The notes under the pieces were generated by a model, which did not search any database, was not told where the DNA came from, and saw only the letters and a program-made list of their open reading frames with translations. The translations under genes were made by a program, and so were the position numbers. Positions 19,302 through 26,997 of a stretch of DNA of 43,609 nucleotides are shown here, piece by piece. The DNA comes from Chlamydiota bacterium (GTDB lineage: Bacteria; Chlamydiota; Chlamydiia; Chlamydiales; Parachlamydiaceae). The stretch spans positions 1 to 43,609 of the forward strand of contig JABDCX010000003.1 in assembly GCA_013287915.1 (NCBI GenBank). The letters are read 5' to 3'. Numbering within the stretch: position 1 is the first letter of the stretch; the number at the start of each line of letters is the position of its first letter.

Positions 19302-20314
19302 AAAGAGGTTTGATTTTACTTGGTGTCACCACTGCAATAGCCTTTTTAGCAATCCCCGCTCTCGACGCGCGCGATGGGGGTTCTCGCAGCGGCGGTGGAG
19401 CGCGTGGCGGTAGTGCGGCGCGTGGTGGTGGAAAAGAAGCTAGAGGCGGCGGTGGAGGAAGGGGTGGGCAAGCACATCCAGTTCAAAGAAGCCCTTCGAT
19501 GAGCCGTACGGGCCAAAACCGCTCCAACAATCAAAGCGCACCATCCAGGAAAAATGAAAGGCCTGGACAAGTTCAAAGCCAAAGCAATAGAAAGCCAACG
19601 CAAAACAATCTTAAAGAGTTTCTTCACACGCATCCACAAAGCAGCAATCGCCCAGCTGGAACTCACATTCACACGAATAGACAAAATCTTGGCAAAAACG
19701 TGCGCAACAATGTGCATACCCATAATCCTCATCATCATGACTGGTTTAATGATCATTTTTGGGTAAACCACCATCACTTTCCAGCCTACTACCACTCCCA
19801 TCACAATTGGTGGAGATGGACTACGCCAGTTGCCGTTGGTGGATGGCTTGGGTGGAATGCAGCGCCTATTTATTATGATTTTTATGCCGACAATGGCGCA
19901 ACATATTGGGGACCCTCCACAGTCGTTGTACAAAACCCAGTCTACGTCCAGCAACCTGCGTCCCCTCTTGCAGATGAATCCACTGATGAGTGGATGCCTT
20001 TAGGTGTGTTTGGATTAACAAAAGAGAATTCGGCCTTAAGCGAGCCGAATATCTATCTACAGCTAGCTCTTAACAAGAACGGGGAAGTTGCTGGCTCGTA
20101 CTACAATTCAATCACAGATGAAGGGTATGAGATTACTGGGGTGATCGATCAACAGACTCAAACAGTTGCCATGAAAGTGCTAGATGATCCAAACGCCCCG
20201 ATTATAGAAAGCGGGATTTACAACCTAACCCAAGCAGAAGCGCCCGTGCGCGTCCATTTTATCGATGGGCGCATAGAAAACATGCTGCTCATCCGCATCG
20301 ACGATCCAAAATAG
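19298..20314 (+). CDS. Exported Gly/Arg- and His-rich protein with planctomycete-like C-terminal domain
   Basis: A 338-residue protein with a signal peptide (1-24, ending PALDA). The ATG at 19298 overlaps the previous stop, and AAGGAGG lies just upstream. Residues ~26-60 are almost only Gly, Arg, Ser and Ala. An Asn/Gln/Ser-rich linker follows, then a His/Trp-rich part (~105-175) with HNPHHHDW and HYHSHHNWW-like clusters that could bind metals. A hydrophobic PVAVGGWLGW stretch is near 180. The folded C-terminal domain (~225-338) has EWMPLGVFGLTKE, YLQLALNKNGEVAGSYYN and an ending VHFIDGR..NMLLIRI. Planctomycetes encode similar proteins, often labelled 'mu-protocadherin', next to homologues of the gene upstream. 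Function unknown; an envelope role is likely. Confidence 0.72.
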   Translation: MKRGLILLGVTTAIAFLAIPALDARDGGSRSGGGARGGSAARGGGKEARGGGGGRGGQAHPVQRSPSMSRTGQNRSNNQSAPSRKNERPGQVQSQSNRKPTQNNLKEFLHTHPQSSNRPAGTHIHTNRQNLGKNVRNNVHTHNPHHHDWFNDHFWVNHHHFPAYYHSHHNWWRWTTPVAVGGWLGWNAAPIYYDFYADNGATYWGPSTVVVQNPVYVQQPASPLADESTDEWMPLGVFGLTKENSALSEPNIYLQLALNKNGEVAGSYYNSITDEGYEITGVIDQQTQTVAMKVLDDPNAPIIESGIYNLTQAEAPVRVHFIDGRIENMLLIRIDDPK

Positions 20315-20340
20315 GAGCCAAGGGTTTTTATATCCAGAGT

Positions 20341-20635
20341 GATATGCCGACCCTTCGGGCCTCGTATCGGGATACGTTTGAACCCAGGCCTCCGCTACGC
20401 TCCGACCTGGGCTATGAGATATCGACCCTTCGGGCCTCAACACAAACCTCCGCTTGCAGACATTTGTTGCTAAGGCCCGAAGGGTCGGCGTTGCAAACTT
20501 AAATTCGCAACGAGTGGAAGCTTGTATGAGGCCTGAAGGGCCGGCCTAACATAGCCCAGGTCGGAGCGAGCGTTAGCGAGAGGAGGCCTGGGTTCAAACG
20601 TAGCCTTGATTTGAGGCCCGAAGGGTCGGCATATC
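20341..20635. repeat. Nested palindromic intergenic element (about 295 bp)
   Basis: The 353-bp gap between the Gly/His-rich gene and tRNA-Ser is filled by nested inverted repeats. Outer arms 20341-20363 and 20613-20635 are a perfect 23-bp match. Second arms 20375-20393 / 20582-20600 (19 bp) and third arms 20399-20417 / 20550-20568 (19 bp) are also perfect. A degenerate fourth pair is 20422-20439 / 20527-20544 (15 of 18). A core GGCCCGAAGGGTCGG recurs five times in both orientations, once more at 20473-20488. The structure resembles a MITE or REP-type element, or a very large hairpin. No coding capacity was seen. Confidence 0.85.
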
Positions 20636-20667
20636 TCTTGGGGTAGATAATTTTTTGCTTATTGAAA

Positions 20668-20754
20668 CGGAAGAGGAAGGATTCGAACCTTCGTCACCAT
20701 TGCTGGTGAATCTGTTTTCGAGACAGACGCATTCGGCCACTCTGCCACTCTTCC
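20668..20754 (-). tRNA. tRNA-Ser (anticodon CGA)
   Basis: On the minus strand the acceptor arms GGAAGAG (20748-20754) and CTCTTCC (20669-20675) pair over 7 bp. The anticodon stem TCTGT/ACAGA encloses the loop CTCGAAA, giving anticodon CGA (codon UCG). The long variable arm (CACCAGCAATGGTG) and GGTTCGAATCC T-arm are typical of a class II serine tRNA. The discriminator is G and CCA is not encoded. Confidence 0.95.
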
Positions 20755-20800
20755 AAAATGGGTTTTATCTTGCATAAATGGGGCTAAAATTACAAGGGAT

Positions 20801-22810
20801 TTATCGGTTGAAATTGAAATAGGTGCTGGCTTGTTTTTTGAGTTTCCAAGAAGCAAGAGTGCGTTCTAGCGCGGAGCAAAAGCGTCTTTGCTCATGGTCA
20901 TTGTGTTGGCGGTAGATATAGCCGATATAAGTCAGATCGTAATCGCACAGGTACATCGAAGCGAGTTGGCTTGAGTGGATTTTAAGGCCAGCAATAGCCT
21001 TTGAAAGCTCATCTTGGAGCATCCTCTCCTTTGTTTTAATGACGACGTAGACGTTCGCTTCATCTAGGGATAGCTTTAAGGAATAGAGATCTTCGAAATC
21101 GGCCGTATCTTCGATTGCCTCCACTAGGCGCAAAAAGAGGGCCTTGAGTAAGCCGATGTCAAAAACGCTGCGTGCAATCACAGGCGTTAGGGAATAGAAA
21201 AAATTCTCCAAGAGAAGCTCGTTGTACCCTTTCTGGCCTTGTAGTGCTGTTTGGAGGTCCTTTAACACCTCGTTTTGTTTAGCGATCATGCCACCGTTGA
21301 CATCGCGCACCTCGCCGATCACCTTAGTGACTTCATTCACAACTAATTGTCGAGCCTTATTTAAATCGATCGTATAGTCGTCTCTCAAGAAAGCATCTTT
21401 TTGCAATTTCATGCGGAAGACCGTTGCTTCTTTTTGGTGCGTTTTTCTCAAGACTCCAACGATTTGGCTCCGATCGTGTATGTGTTCGATTTCAGAGGGG
21501 TGTTTTTGAAAGAGAGTTTGGATGCTCTTGTCGTTTTCCTTCAAGACGCGGACGACGATCACGGTAAAAAAGAGATGGCGGTGCGATTGTTCATCAAATG
21601 TAATCGTCATTTGAGGAATATCTCTTAAATACTTAATTTGGGTGCTGAGCATCAAAATATTGCGATAAATATCCTCTTCGTTTCTCGGCATGAAAACGGG
21701 GTGCATCATATGCTCGATTCTGTGTTCTAGAGCGCGTGGGAGCTCTTTTCGCAGCAAGCGGATATCATGTTCACAAAATGGGGTTGAATCCCCTTTCTCA
21801 ATTTCGCAGTAAAGGACGCACATCTGTTCTTGGTTGTGTCTGTTGCTGAGGAACGAGTCTTCGATGATCCTTGCGCTTGGAATATAGGTCTGGATAGCTT
21901 TGAGGAGGTGTCGATTTTCAAATTGCTCTTTCTCTTTGATCAAGTTGACGCCAACGACCAATCCGAGAATGTTGCGTTTGTGCAGATTTCCAGAAGGGGC
22001 ATGCACTCGAAAAAGCTTGAGTTTGATGTATCTCTTCTGCGCGAACTTATTTATTGCTTCGTGTAGATGCTTTCGAAAAAAGTGTTGCGTTGCAATCAAG
22101 CGGCTTAAGTGGCGGCACGTGCGATCGTTTTTAAAGGAGTCGCTGCAAACAGCAAGAAAATAGTGGATTTCAGGCAAAAGAGTTTGGTCAAAGATGTGAG
22201 GCAATCGCTTCATGAGAAAAGCGAGCTCTTGCATGATGATAGATGTTTTTTCGTCGCGCGACATACCTTGGATTTCTAAAAAGCGGCGCGCATAAAAATC
22301 GGATTCTAGCCCGAGTCTCAACTGGTTTTCGATGGCTGGCCAATTGAGGCGGATCGTTGTTGCTTCCTTTTCGCTTTCCGCTTTAATGATAATTTCAGAG
22401 AGAGTGAACACATCTGAGCTCAAATGAGGCAGCCGGACATCGACTGCATGAAGAAGAACGATGTTGAGCCGCTTTCCTGGAACAAGCCACCGGGTGATGA
22501 TGTCAAAAAAGAACTTAGAGGAATCAGCGCGGAACCGAGACAGCGCCAAAAATGAGATTTCTTGGGGAGCTTCTTTTCTGCTCGCGGTTGTTACGAACGG
22601 GAGTCCGTTTATTAACGAGGCTGCATCGTTTAGGCCGCCGCGATTGAGTGGTTGGTTCTTTAAAGCATCCCACAGCTTATAGAGAGTATGTTTTACCGCA
22701 TGCGAATGGTGTGTATAAGGATCTTCTGGGGACGTCAGAGCAAAACAAGGCTCGACCTGTAAGTGCTTAGGAAGTGCATCGATTGCTTTACTCATTGGCA
22801 TTATCTTCAT
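20801..22810 (-). CDS. Unrecognised 669-residue protein coupled to lysC
   Basis: A soluble mixed alpha/beta protein of up to 669 residues. The start is uncertain: ATGs at 22810, 22801 and 22795 are in frame, none has a clear ribosome site, and all overlap the 3' end of lysC. That predicts translation by reinitiation after lysC. Residues ~265-380 and ~425-500 alternate strands and helices in a way that could be small regulatory-type domains, but I cannot assign a family. A notable motif near residue 510 is GEVRDVNGGMIAKQNEV. No signal peptide, membrane span or nucleotide-binding loop is visible. Its position suggests a role linked to aspartate kinase or the aspartate family pathway; this is inferred only from the overlap. 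Confidence 0.7.
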   Translation of the reverse strand: MKIMPMSKAIDALPKHLQVEPCFALTSPEDPYTHHSHAVKHTLYKLWDALKNQPLNRGGLNDAASLINGLPFVTTASRKEAPQEISFLALSRFRADSSKFFFDIITRWLVPGKRLNIVLLHAVDVRLPHLSSDVFTLSEIIIKAESEKEATTIRLNWPAIENQLRLGLESDFYARRFLEIQGMSRDEKTSIIMQELAFLMKRLPHIFDQTLLPEIHYFLAVCSDSFKNDRTCRHLSRLIATQHFFRKHLHEAINKFAQKRYIKLKLFRVHAPSGNLHKRNILGLVVGVNLIKEKEQFENRHLLKAIQTYIPSARIIEDSFLSNRHNQEQMCVLYCEIEKGDSTPFCEHDIRLLRKELPRALEHRIEHMMHPVFMPRNEEDIYRNILMLSTQIKYLRDIPQMTITFDEQSHRHLFFTVIVVRVLKENDKSIQTLFQKHPSEIEHIHDRSQIVGVLRKTHQKEATVFRMKLQKDAFLRDDYTIDLNKARQLVVNEVTKVIGEVRDVNGGMIAKQNEVLKDLQTALQGQKGYNELLLENFFYSLTPVIARSVFDIGLLKALFLRLVEAIEDTADFEDLYSLKLSLDEANVYVVIKTKERMLQDELSKAIAGLKIHSSQLASMYLCDYDLTYIGYIYRQHNDHEQRRFCSALERTLASWKLKKQASTYFNFNR

Positions 22811-23579
22811 ACTGAGGCGTTGAATTTGTCCGTTCTTTGCTAGAACCTATAAACGTTCCGAGTTTTACACCCTTCTTGAATTCTTGAAAAGAGAGGACGT
22901 GAAGCGGGATTTGATTGCGTTCCGCTAAACAGACACTCCGTTTTTGTAAAACTTTGCCACCTTGTTCCAGAATTTTGTACATCTGTTCGTAACTCAATTC
23001 TTTGTGGAGAACCGCTTTTTGGTCAAGTTTGGGATCTGCCGAAAAAATCCCAGGAACATCTTTAAAAAATTCGACGACTTCGGCACTTAAAGCAACTCCC
23101 AACGCAACGGCGGAGGTATCTGACCCCCCTCGCCCTAAGGTTGTGATCTCTCCATTTTTACTCACCCCTTGAAAGCCCGCCACGATAACGACGCACCCAG
23201 CATTGAGATGGGGCAAAAGGCGGTGTGGTTTGACTTCAAGGATCCGGGCATCGGAATGCTTGTCGCAAGTAATAATGCCCGACTGACTACCTGTAAAGCT
23301 CACTGCTCGCAGATCTTTTTTGGCAAGGGCCATTGCCAATAAAGAAATGCTAATCCTTTCCCCTACGCTGACTAACATATCGTATTCTCGCCGAGGAGGG
23401 TTTTCGTTGACCTGCTTGGCAAGCGAGATCAATTGATCTGTCGTATTTCCCATAGCGCTCACGACGACGACAATGGCATCGTAGAGCTTGCGCCTTTCTA
23501 AAATGATGTCTGCAATATCGGAAAACTGCTCAGTTGTTGCGACAGAGGCCCCGCCAAATTTCATCACTAAAGTTCGCAT
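22788..23579 (-). CDS. lysC: Aspartate kinase, catalytic domain only
   Basis: A 263-residue cytosolic kinase that makes aspartyl phosphate, the first step towards diaminopimelate, lysine, threonine and methionine. Motifs: KFGGASV (7-13), VSVGERIS (70-77) and TTLGRGGSDTSAVAL (146-160), which are the aspartate-binding and phosphate-binding signatures. Usual aspartate kinases have 400-460 residues with two C-terminal ACT domains that bind lysine or threonine. Here the chain stops after the kinase domain, so feedback control is missing or is supplied by another protein. The downstream gene overlaps it by up to 23 nt. It is divergent from rpsA across 209 bp. Confidence 0.88.
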   Translation of the reverse strand: MRTLVMKFGGASVATTEQFSDIADIILERRKLYDAIVVVVSAMGNTTDQLISLAKQVNENPPRREYDMLVSVGERISISLLAMALAKKDLRAVSFTGSQSGIITCDKHSDARILEVKPHRLLPHLNAGCVVIVAGFQGVSKNGEITTLGRGGSDTSAVALGVALSAEVVEFFKDVPGIFSADPKLDQKAVLHKELSYEQMYKILEQGGKVLQKRSVCLAERNQIPLHVLSFQEFKKGVKLGTFIGSSKERTNSTPQYEDNANE

Positions 23580-23693
23580 AGCAGTTCAGCGCAATAAATT
23601 TATTTGTTTACAGAAAAAGAAAGGGAACGCTTAAAAACAGCTTATCCTAAGCGCTCAACAACAGTCAAGACAAGAATCGTGCCAAGAATGGTG

Positions 23694-23723
23694 TTGCATT
23701 TTTTCTGAATACTCTGGTAAACT
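23694..23723 (+). promoter_or_regulatory. Probable rpsA promoter
   Basis: TTGCAT (23694-23699) and TAAACT (23718-23723) are separated by 18 nt. A TG one base upstream of the -10 makes it an extended -10 type. An AAGGAGA ribosome site follows at about 23773, before the ATG at 23789. The rest of the 23580-23788 gap shows no other clear signal. Confidence 0.45.
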
Positions 23724-23788
23724 TCATGCAAAAGCAAACCATTGGCAATGTGCCTTTGGAAATACTGCCTTAAGGAGAAACCCATTTA

Positions 23789-25552
23789 ATGTCAAAAAAA
23801 CAACAACCTTTACACACTTGGAATGAGAGCAATATCGTTGACGATGTCTCCTTCCAAGAAAACGAAGCCGCCCTTTTCAAGAGCCTTCTAGAGAACAAAG
23901 CCGTGCCAAGCGCACAAGAAAAGACCACATTTACCCCAGGAACAATTTTGAAGGGGCGGATTGTGGAGTTTACGAAAGACCACGTCGTGATCGATGTAGG
24001 CCTAAAATCAGAAGGACTCGTGCCTATCCAAGAATTTTCTGACCCATCAGAGCTTTCACTTGGCGCAGAAGTTGAAGTTCTCTTAGATAAAGCAGAAGAC
24101 GACAACGGACAAATCGTTCTTTCTAGAGAGAAAGCAGAAAGACTTCGCCAGTGGGAACACGTTGTAGAGCATTGCGAGGAAGGGTCTATCGTTAAAGGGA
24201 AGGTTCTCCGCAAGGTGAAAGGTGGCTTGATGGTTGACATTGGGATGGAAGCGTTCCTCCCCGGCTCTCAGATCGATAATAAACGCATTAAAAATCTCGA
24301 TGAATACATCGACAAAACTTATGAATTTAAGATTCTCAAAATCAATATTGAGAGAAAGAACGTCGTTGTTTCACGACGCGAACTCCTCGAAGCAGAGAGA
24401 ATTTCGAAGAAAGCGGAGTTGCTCGACCACATCGAAGAAGGAACAGTGCGCGAAGGCGTTGTGAAGAACATTACCGACTTTGGTGTCTTCCTCGACCTAG
24501 ATGGAATCGACGGCCTGCTCCACATCACGGACATGACATGGAAGCGCATTAAGCACCCATCTGAGATGGTGGCTCTTGGTCAAAAGCTTCAAGTGATGAT
24601 TCTCAACGTCGATAAGGACAAAGGCCGAGTGGCCTTGGGCTTGAAGCAAAAAGATGCGAATCCATGGGATCAGATCGAAGAGAAATACCCCCCTGGAACA
24701 CGTGTCCGAGGCAAGATTGTCAATCTCCTCCCCTATGGCGCTTTCATTGAAATTGAACCAGGGATCGAAGGATTGATTCACGTCTCTGAAATGTCATGGG
24801 TAAAAAACGTGACTGATCCGAGCGAAATCGTGAAAAAAGGAGACGAAGTCGAGGCGATTGTCTTGTCGATTCAGAAGGAAGATGGAAAGATATCTCTCGG
24901 TTTAAAGCAAGCAGAACATAATCCATGGGATGCCATCGAACAGAAATACAAGATTGGCGATAGCGTCAAAGCAGAGATCAAGAGCTTGACTAACTATGGA
25001 GCGTTTGTCGAGCTGGAACCTGGAGTGGAAGGATTGATCCACATTTCAGATTTAAGCTGGATCAAGAAAGTCTCTCACCCTTCAGAAGTATTAAAGAAAG
25101 GCGATGTCGTCGACTCAGTCATTCTATCAGTGGACAAGGAAAGTAAGAAAATCACTCTTGGTGTCAAACAGCTTTCCACCAATCCATGGGAATCAATCGA
25201 GAAAACGATGCCAGTTGGGACTCTTGTGAGCGGGACTGTCAGTAAGATCACCGCGTTTGGAGCTTTTGTTGAGCTTGAAAGCGGCATCGAGGGACTGATC
25301 CACGTGACAGAGCTCTCCGACCAAGCCTTTGGCAAAGTGGAAGATGTCGTTTCTAAGGGGGATCAAGTGACTGCAAAAGTCATTAAGTTAGACCCCGAGC
25401 ACAAAAAAATTGCTCTTTCGATTAAGGAATATCTGATCGACAAGAACCAGTGCAACCGCGATGACATTGTCGTCACGAAGAGCAAAAGAAAGAAAAAAGA
25501 GACAACTAAGGAAAACGAAGAAGCGCTCAGCAAAGAGGAAGCTTCGGAGTAG
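23789..25552 (+). CDS. rpsA: 30S ribosomal protein S1
   Basis: A 587-residue RNA-binding protein of the small subunit that helps bring mRNA to the ribosome. Six S1 (OB-fold) repeats start near residues 51, 132, 218, 304, 391 and 477. Repeats 3-6 carry the typical FGVFLDL / YGAFIEI / [11 protein letters not shown] core, while the first two are more divergent, as is usual for S1. The tail (~560-587) is Lys/Glu-rich. The length is slightly above E. coli S1 (557). It leads the rpsA-nusA-infB-rbfA-truB-ribF run found in Chlamydia. A gap of 164 bp with three hairpins separates it from nusA. Confidence 0.96.
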   Translation: MSKKQQPLHTWNESNIVDDVSFQENEAALFKSLLENKAVPSAQEKTTFTPGTILKGRIVEFTKDHVVIDVGLKSEGLVPIQEFSDPSELSLGAEVEVLLDKAEDDNGQIVLSREKAERLRQWEHVVEHCEEGSIVKGKVLRKVKGGLMVDIGMEAFLPGSQIDNKRIKNLDEYIDKTYEFKILKINIERKNVVVSRRELLEAERISKKAELLDHIEEGTVREGVVKNITDFGVFLDLDGIDGLLHITDMTWKRIKHPSEMVALGQKLQVMILNVDKDKGRVALGLKQKDANPWDQIEEKYPPGTRVRGKIVNLLPYGAFIEIEPGIEGLIHVSEMSWVKNVTDPSEIVKKGDEVEAIVLSIQKEDGKISLGLKQAEHNPWDAIEQKYKIGDSVKAEIKSLTNYGAFVELEPGVEGLIHISDLSWIKKVSHPSEVLKKGDVVDSVILSVDKESKKITLGVKQLSTNPWESIEKTMPVGTLVSGTVSKITAFGAFVELESGIEGLIHVTELSDQAFGKVEDVVSKGDQVTAKVIKLDPEHKKIALSIKEYLIDKNQCNRDDIVVTKSKRKKKETTKENEEALSKEEASE

Positions 25553-25560
25553 TTCCCGAT

Positions 25561-25596
25561 CTCTTGGCGCTGCATGGAAACGTGCAGCGCCAAGAG
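25561..25596 (+). terminator. Strong hairpin after rpsA
   Basis: Perfect 14-bp arms CTCTTGGCGCTGCA (25561-25574) and TGCAGCGCCAAGAG (25583-25596), extended by one wobble and one G-C pair, close a GAAA tetraloop. It begins 9 nt after the rpsA stop. No T-tract follows, so it may be a terminator without a U-run, an RNA-processing site or a 3'-end stabiliser. Confidence 0.6.
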
Positions 25597-25601
25597 GCAT
25601 A

Positions 25602-25669
25602 TGCCGGCAAATTTTAACTCGTTGCCGGTATGACCCGATTCATAAACATTCTATGCCGATCATGGCATA
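25602..25669 (+). promoter_or_regulatory. Two further inverted repeats in the nusA leader
   Basis: TGCCGGCAA (25602-25610) pairs with TTGCCGGTA (25622-25630) with one G-U pair. TATGCC (25652-25657) pairs with GGCATA (25664-25669) around a 6-nt loop. With the hairpin at 25561-25596 they fill most of the rpsA-nusA gap and could control read-through into nusA. Confidence 0.45.
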
Positions 25670-25716
25670 CATAACCGACTGGTCATGTCTATATTAAGTT
25701 AACGCAAGGCAAACAC

Positions 25717-26991
25717 ATGAACAAAGATCTAATTGCTGTCTTCGAATATCTTGAACGAGAAAAAGGGATCAAACGCGAGATTGTTACAAGCGCTATTGAA
25801 GAATCATTGAAAGCAGCAGCTAAAAAAAGCATCCATGGCGCTTCAAACATCACTGTAAAAATCCATCCTCGAACCGGTGACATCGAAGTGTATTGCGAAA
25901 AAGAGATTGTCGATGAGGTGGAAGTAACTGCACAAGAAATTTCCTTAGAAGACGCCAAAGAGATCGATCCTGATTGTGAAATCGGGCAGTTCATCGACGT
26001 CCTTTCGACACCTAAAGATTTTGGACGGATTGCCGCACAAAAAGCGCGCCAAGTGATCTCGCAGAAATTGCGCGGAGCTGAACGGGATGTTATTTACGAA
26101 GAATACCGCCACCGCGTCAACGACCTTGTGTCAGGGACAGTAAAGAAATTTGTCCGCGGGGCAAACATCTTAGTCGACCTTGGAAAGGTTGATGCGATCA
26201 TGCCGATGAAAGAGTACCCCAAAACAGAAAAATATAACATTGGCGAAAAAGTTCTTGCCCTGCTCATGGCTGTTGCCGACACAGAAAATGGAGGTGCCGA
26301 GGTTGTGCTTTCCCGTAGTGCAAATGAGTTTGTCAAGCAACTGCTGATTCAAGAAGTACCAGAAATCAGCGACGGCACTGTTGTGATTGATAAAATGGTC
26401 AGAGATCCGGGCTATCGGACAAAATTGACTGTGCGTTCAACCGATCCGCGCGTCGATCCTGTTGGCGCCTGCGTAGGGATGAGAGGAAGCCGTGTCAAGA
26501 ACGTCGTAAGAGAGCTTCATAATGAAAAGATCGACATCATCCCCTTCTCTCAAGATCCCGTAGAGTTGTTGCAAAACGCGCTGGCTCCAATCGAAATTAA
26601 GAAAATCAACGTCACAGATGAAGACAACACCATTTCCATCGTGGTGGAAGATGATGATTTTGCAGCAGTGATCGGCAAACGCGGGATGAATGCACGTCTC
26701 AACAGTCAGTTAGTTGGCTATGAATTAGAGGTGCAAAAAATATCCGATTACAATAGAGCTGTCAATATGCAGCGACATGAAATGTCTCTCTCCGAAGACA
26801 CCTGGTTGGATGAGCCGCTAGCAAACATCGATGGAGTCAACACACTTGTCTTCGAACATTTGATGGCAGAAGGCTATACGACCCCAAGAAAGCTCTTAGT
26901 TCTTTCGACCGAGGAGTTGGCAAAAATCCCTGGGATTAGTCGTGAATTGGCTGATAAGATTTTAGAAAATATACGTAAACAGAGGACTTGA
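25717..26991 (+). CDS. nusA: Transcription termination/antitermination factor NusA
   Basis: A 424-residue RNA polymerase-associated protein that controls pausing, termination and antitermination. Order: N-terminal polymerase-binding domain (1-~130), S1 domain (~138-205, GTVKKFVRGANILVDLG), KH1 (~230-300, with VGACVGMRGSRVKNVV) and KH2 (~302-350, with FAAVIGKRGMNARLN). A C-terminal helix-hairpin-helix part (~370-424) ends TEELAKIPGISRELADKIL. The length matches NusA with one short C-terminal region rather than the two acidic repeats of E. coli. It is followed by infB after 6 nt. Confidence 0.96.
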   Translation: MNKDLIAVFEYLEREKGIKREIVTSAIEESLKAAAKKSIHGASNITVKIHPRTGDIEVYCEKEIVDEVEVTAQEISLEDAKEIDPDCEIGQFIDVLSTPKDFGRIAAQKARQVISQKLRGAERDVIYEEYRHRVNDLVSGTVKKFVRGANILVDLGKVDAIMPMKEYPKTEKYNIGEKVLALLMAVADTENGGAEVVLSRSANEFVKQLLIQEVPEISDGTVVIDKMVRDPGYRTKLTVRSTDPRVDPVGACVGMRGSRVKNVVRELHNEKIDIIPFSQDPVELLQNALAPIEIKKINVTDEDNTISIVVEDDDFAAVIGKRGMNARLNSQLVGYELEVQKISDYNRAVNMQRHEMSLSEDTWLDEPLANIDGVNTLVFEHLMAEGYTTPRKLLVLSTEELAKIPGISRELADKILENIRKQRT

Positions 26992-26997
26992 AAGAGC

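Noticed and set aside
19346-19954. 202-codon minus-strand frame
   Set aside because: It is opposite the Gly/Arg- and His-rich gene; biased codons on the plus strand keep the other strand free of stops. No ribosome site or protein-like pattern.
20225-20443. 72-codon minus-strand frame
   Set aside because: It runs from the Gly/His-rich gene into the palindromic element and has no coding features.
20341-20635. CRISPR array
   Set aside because: The repeats are inverted, irregularly spaced and nested, without spacers of equal length, and no cas genes are near.
20659-20856. 65-codon minus-strand frame
   Set aside because: It is a translation of the tRNA-Ser gene; the typical VAEWPNASVSKTDS string is a tRNA signature.
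23770-24240. 156-codon minus-strand frame
   Set aside because: Antisense to the start of rpsA; no independent support.
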